A DNA stretch of 64,000 nt from contig CANTUQ010000055.1 in assembly GCA_947683425.1 (NCBI GenBank), positions 22,128,001 through 22,192,000 on the forward strand. The letters run 5' to 3'. Below are positions 60,228-64,000 of the stretch, piece by piece (position 1 is the first letter of the stretch; every line of letters begins with the position of its first letter). The DNA comes from Excoecaria cochinchinensis (Eukaryota; Streptophyta; Magnoliopsida; Malpighiales; Euphorbiaceae). The position numbers were made by a program, and so were the translations under genes. The notes beneath the pieces are model-generated. The model was not told where the DNA came from, searched no databases, and saw only the letters and a program-made list of their open reading frames with translations.

Positions 60228-60322
60228 TAAGAAAATAAATTTCTATATGGTCATACTAATGCATATTTTATTCACTTTCATTAATTATCAATTCTTTAGT
60301 CATATACTTTTAGTATATAAAC
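60228..60322. other. Unassigned 95 bp between C3 and element E
   Basis: AT-rich sequence with no match to other parts of the window that I could see. It could be host DNA or a fragment of an older element. Confidence 0.4.
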
Positions 60323-61544
60323 TGTGATGCACGCCGAACCGGAGGCCCCGGAAACACGCTTTCAGGGTGTTCGAGAGAGGTTCATAAGACTTGTAAGAAT
60401 TATAAGGGCTTCTATTTTTGGCAACAAGAGGTATTTTAGAGTCGCCACCCAATAAAAAATTGGGAAAGTTCATCCAGGCTCACTGAGCCTAAGACAATAT
60501 GAATATGTCTATTTTGGGCAACAAGAAATATCTTGGAATTCCCATCCCAATAGAGCATTGGAATGGTTCATCTAACCTCATGAACCCTAAGACAATGTGT
60601 ATGAGTCTATTTTGGGCAGCAGGAGATATTTTTGAATTCCCTTCCTAATAGAACATTGGAAAGGTTCATCTAATCTCACGAAACCTAAGACTAAAGAGAG
60701 TTCGGGACTCCACTCTTATTCATACCTTGGTTAAAGTATAATTGGATTTTACAATTGAAATTTCATTCCTCTTATCTTACATTTTAATGCAATAATTAAA
60801 GCGCATATCAATCACATAGTAAAAGCGGTAAATAATAGTAAATCAAGCATAAAGTAGATAAAAGCACAATAATTTACAACAAAACTAGGGGTGGAATATA
60901 ACTTCCAATAAAAAGAAATGTAAATCATACATAAAATGGATATTTATTAGGGATGAAGACATTGGTTCTCGCATGCTTATTAAAAACTTGAAGACTTATT
61001 TTTGGGATATTTGAGAAAATCGGGATGAGCGATCCCATTTTGGGAAAATTAACTCTTCTTTTTAAAGTGACATTTTATTGGTTAAAATTAGGACATTGGT
61101 CCTAATTTATTAGAAAAAAACTCAATTTATTAATAAAAATATTTTTTATGATTTTCTTTTAAACGTGCATAAAATAAATAATTGTATTACAAATTACATT
61201 GACAAAATAAATAAAAAGCCAAAATAAATAAAATAAGATAAATAATAAAAATAATAAGTCAAAGCCAAAGGAGTCTCCTGCATCTCCCCATTTGCTCGCG
61301 AGAACATCCAACCAAGGAAAACAAATATTGGAATAAAAAACAAACACAAATAAAATTAATGTTAGTAATTAAATCTAGAAAATCTACTAAACACATAAAA
61401 TAATAAATAAAAAATTAAAATAAATAAAAAATGCATTATGAATGACAAATAAATTAAATGACATGATGAAATAAATAAATTAACATATTAATAAATTAAT
61501 ACATAAAAACATAACGAATAATGATGATGATGATGATGATGAAG

Positions 61545-61638
<94 letters not shown>

Positions 61639-62653
61639 AAGAAGAATGAACAATCAAAAAAATAAAAAAGAACCGAAAAAATGCTAAAGAATGTTAAATG
61701 ACTAAGATCAGATAAATAAATAAATACACAATACATCTAAAGATCTACATGTTGATTAAATGCTCGTAAATAAATAAATAAAAGAAAATAATATAGAATC
61801 GAGCTCAAAATGTTTACCCTCAGAATTCGAATCGATTGAGGGAAAAATATGATTGATTTTTTTTTTCAATCGACAAAATTAGAATTAAAAATATTAAAAA
61901 TTAGTGTTTTATTTAAAGAAAGAAAACTTTCTTTGAAAAAATAATGTAAGAAAATAAAAATTCTCAAGAACAAAAAATTATTTTATTTCTTTCAAGAAAG
62001 ATTATTGATTAAGAATTAATTTTTAAAAACCTTAAGAAATCTATTTAAAGAAGAAAATTAAAAAGAAATATGTCTAAGGAATTCCCTTGAAGAAGAAAAG
62101 AAAAGAAAAGAAAAACAAAACTTTTAACCTAAAAATGTTTTTGTCCCCTTTTCTCTTTCTTTATTTTTCTATTTATATGACTTAAGAGGAAAAATCCTAA
62201 TTGATTAGAAAAAGAATTTAAATTAAATCAGATTATCCCTCATCTTAATTTTAAAAATTGAAAAAATGATGTAAACCAAATAAAATGGGCAAAAAATCAG
62301 CGACGGGCGCACGAGCGAGCGATGCCTACGCACGCTACAATGCAGTGCAAGAGAGACGCTTGCCCCATTGCCAGCGCGAGCCCTGCACGCTGGCACTCGC
62401 CTGGCACGCGAGGGAGGCCTGCCCTCGCACGTCGACAACCGAAAACCTCCGATTTTTTTTTTGTTTAAAATAACAATTTTGACTAAAACACTATAATTTC
62501 CAAACTCCTTTTTTATTTATATTTATATTTTTTATTTCTAAAAAGCAAACTTGACAAGGAAATCATCACTTCCAACTTTTTTGCCTTTGAATAAGCGTTA
62601 ATTTCATCATTGGGTAATCCTGATCTAGGCTGCCTCAGGACTCGGTGTCTACA
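60323..62653 (-). repeat. 3' LTR of Tat element E, minus strand
   Basis: From TGTGATGCACGCCGAACC to GGTGTCTACA, about 2.33 kb. It has the same architecture as the C LTRs but is strongly diverged: GAGTCGCCA (60439-60447), three 'ccaat..attgg' modules (60446-60670), an AT-rich body, a GC-rich patch (62297-62445), and an LTR start like TGTAGACACCGAGTCC on the minus strand. Confidence 0.85.
61520..61640. repeat. Microsatellite cluster in LTR E
   Basis: About seven ATG repeats, then about eighteen AAT repeats, then about nine AAAT repeats, within 120 bp. The Tyr/His-rich frame on the minus strand is an artefact. Confidence 0.95.
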
Positions 62654-64000
62654 GTTGCCCCCAATTTTGGGAAAACTAGTGCACTAGTGTCTAGATGAGC
62701 CAAAATTCAGAGAAAAAGGGAAAAAGTGTGTACCTGAAGCAGTTCATACCTTTTATTGTGCTGAAGATCATGGCTTGTCACCGCTGAGTTGTAGCGTATT
62801 CTACTACGACCCATTCGATATACTGCAATCGTTTTGATGACCACCTCTGGGTCTGCATGGCACATGTGTGATAACCACCATCCGGTCTGCATGGCATATG
62901 ATCGCCGCCATTGAGTTGTAGCGTATTCTACTACGACTCATTTGATATACCGCATTTATCTTGCTGACCACCATCGGTCCTGCACGGCATGAAATTGTCG
63001 TTGAGTTATAGTGTACTCTACTATAACTCACTGATATGCCGTATTTGTCTTGCTGACCACCTCCGAGCCTGCACGGCATATGATCATCGTTGAGTTGTAA
63101 GCATACTCTACTACAACTCACTGATATATCGCATTTGTCTTACTGACCACCTCCGGGCCTGCACAGCATCTGATTATTGTCGAGTTGTAGCGTACTCTAC
63201 TACAACTCATTTGATATACCGCATTTGTCTTGCTAACCACCACTGGGCTTGCACGGCATATGATCGTCGTTGAGTTGTAGCGTATTCTACTACGACTGAT
63301 TTGATATACAACATTTGTCTTGCTGACCACCTCCGTGCCTGCACAGCATATGATCGTCGTTGAGTTGTAGTGTATTCTACTATGACTCATTTGATATACC
63401 GTATTTGTCTTGCTGATCACCTTGGGCTTACACGGTATATGATGTCTAACCACCATCTGGTCGGCATGGTATATGAATGTCGTCATCTTTGCTGGTGCTC
63501 ATCCTGAATCTATTTTCCTATAAAAATGTGCAAAACAAATGTGCAGGGCATAGGAAAGAGATGTGTACCTGTGGCAGTACATACCTATTGGGGTCGATGT
63601 CAGATGGGTGCCCCTGAAGGACGGTTGGTTGTTCTGTAATGGCCTAAATACTAGGTTAGCAGTATTCAATGAATTTTATGGAGTCTGTAATGTTATTCCA
63701 GTATAGAGTGATGGCCTGAGTATCTCTTATTATAGTAGAATTAAAAAGTTAAGTATCCTTGAGGCATAAAAATCCCGGGATTAGTGGCCTCGGGACAGCT
63801 ATGCAGTTGAAATTGACAGCAGTTACTTAGAAATTTTTAATTCCTAATATTGATATGTGTACTTTCAGGAATCTAATGGTAAAATTTGGTGCAAAAATTA
63901 GGTCAAATAGGTCCCCAAAAGTCCATCTGAAATTAGCTTCTAATTCGGTTCGATTGAATAAAAGCTTGACCGAACTTTGACTGAATTTTTAAAAATGGTT
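62654..64000 (-). mobile_element. 3' UTR of Tat element E (runs off the window)
   Basis: It begins with the inverted PPT block GTTGCCCCCAATTTTGGG and the linker 'actagtgcactagtgtctag', as in C2 and C3. It then carries a tandem repeat (next entry). A block 'gtgtacctg..gcagt.cataccta' occurs at 62733-62752 and again at 63562-63587. Up to 64000 there is no coding sequence; pol would lie beyond the edge. Confidence 0.75.
62786..63482 (-). repeat. 3'-UTR tandem repeat of element E, about 90 bp x 7-8
   Basis: Diverged units of about 90 bp, each starting GAGTTGTAGCGTA.TCTACTAC on the plus strand, followed by 'tgatataccgcatttgtcttgctgaccacc'. Each unit can fold GAGTTGTAG with CTACAACTC. The unit is unrelated to the 65-bp unit of C1/C2. 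The 105- and 122-codon open frames here are repeat artefacts. Confidence 0.9.

Noticed and set aside
61488..61736. Tyr- and His-rich open frame, minus strand
   Set aside because: Direct translation of AAT and ATG microsatellites.
62804..63486. Two repetitive open frames of 105 and 122 codons on the minus strand
   Set aside because: They follow the 90-bp repeat, whose length is a multiple of three, so they stay open by periodicity. They lie in the 3' UTR of element E.
1..64000. A host gene, tRNA, rRNA or defence system
   Set aside because: Every coding signal I can recognise belongs to a Ty3/Gypsy element. I found no cloverleaf, rRNA block or non-transposon domain.

Overview
This window is plant nuclear heterochromatin made almost entirely of LTR retrotransposons of the Ty3/Gypsy superfamily. 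I see no host gene, tRNA, rRNA, CRISPR array or bacterial feature. A land-plant (probably dicot) origin follows from the element types: one Tekay/Del-like chromovirus primed by initiator tRNA-Met (PBS TGGTATCAGAGC), and several Tat/Ogre/Retand-lineage elements with a G-patch after the protease, a second 'archaeal-type' RNase H (aRNH) and the PBS TGGCGACTCC. I do not name a species.

Layout. 1-231: stub of a minus-strand Tekay-type element, abutting 232-3174, an old plus-strand LTR (family B'). 3175-8357: two Tat LTRs head to head (minus 3175-5395, truncated; plus 5396-8357), the second followed by its PBS and leader to 9367. 9368-28471: a chain of family-B LTRs: LTR-B1 (9368-22116, split by element A), a 218-bp internal stub, LTR-B2 (22335-25070), another 218-bp stub, truncated LTR-B3 (25289-26704), then an inverted truncated copy (26705-28471). 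Element A (10219-20261, minus strand, TSD ATGTG) is a complete but dead Tekay element nested in LTR-B1. 28472-29263 and 43617-45622 are two pieces of a decayed Tat element D, split by element C1 (29264-43611, plus, TSD AAAAG). D is cut again at 45622 by element C2 (45623-59891, minus), a near-identical inverted partner of C1. A third partial copy, C3 (59892-60227), is joined to the upstream LTR of C2. After 95 bp of unassigned DNA, 60323-64000 is the 3' LTR and 3' UTR of a more diverged Tat element E, minus strand.

How it works together. C2 has one uninterrupted Gag-Pro-RT-RH-aRNH-INT polyprotein (2113 codons from its likely Met) with the key residues I could check in place. C1 is almost the same but has one extra A in an A-run between Pro and RT. 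C1 and C2 are the youngest layer, and C2 could supply enzymes to relatives. B units keep only PBS, PPT and LTRs, so they look like non-autonomous derivatives. The region also carries much secondary-structure DNA: hairpin cassettes in every LTR family, CpG-rich foldbacks in the AT-rich Tat LTRs, 3'-UTR tandem repeats, and three large inverted repeats that could give double-stranded RNA.

The most interesting observations are the tandem 'giant-LTR, 218-bp-internal' B units, a PBS mimic inside the Tat LTRs, covarying hairpins near the Tat LTR end, a perfect 32-bp palindrome private to C2's LTRs, an exon-like antisense open block in element D, and covarying hairpins in E's 3'-UTR repeats. All identities were judged by eye; no alignment or database search was run.
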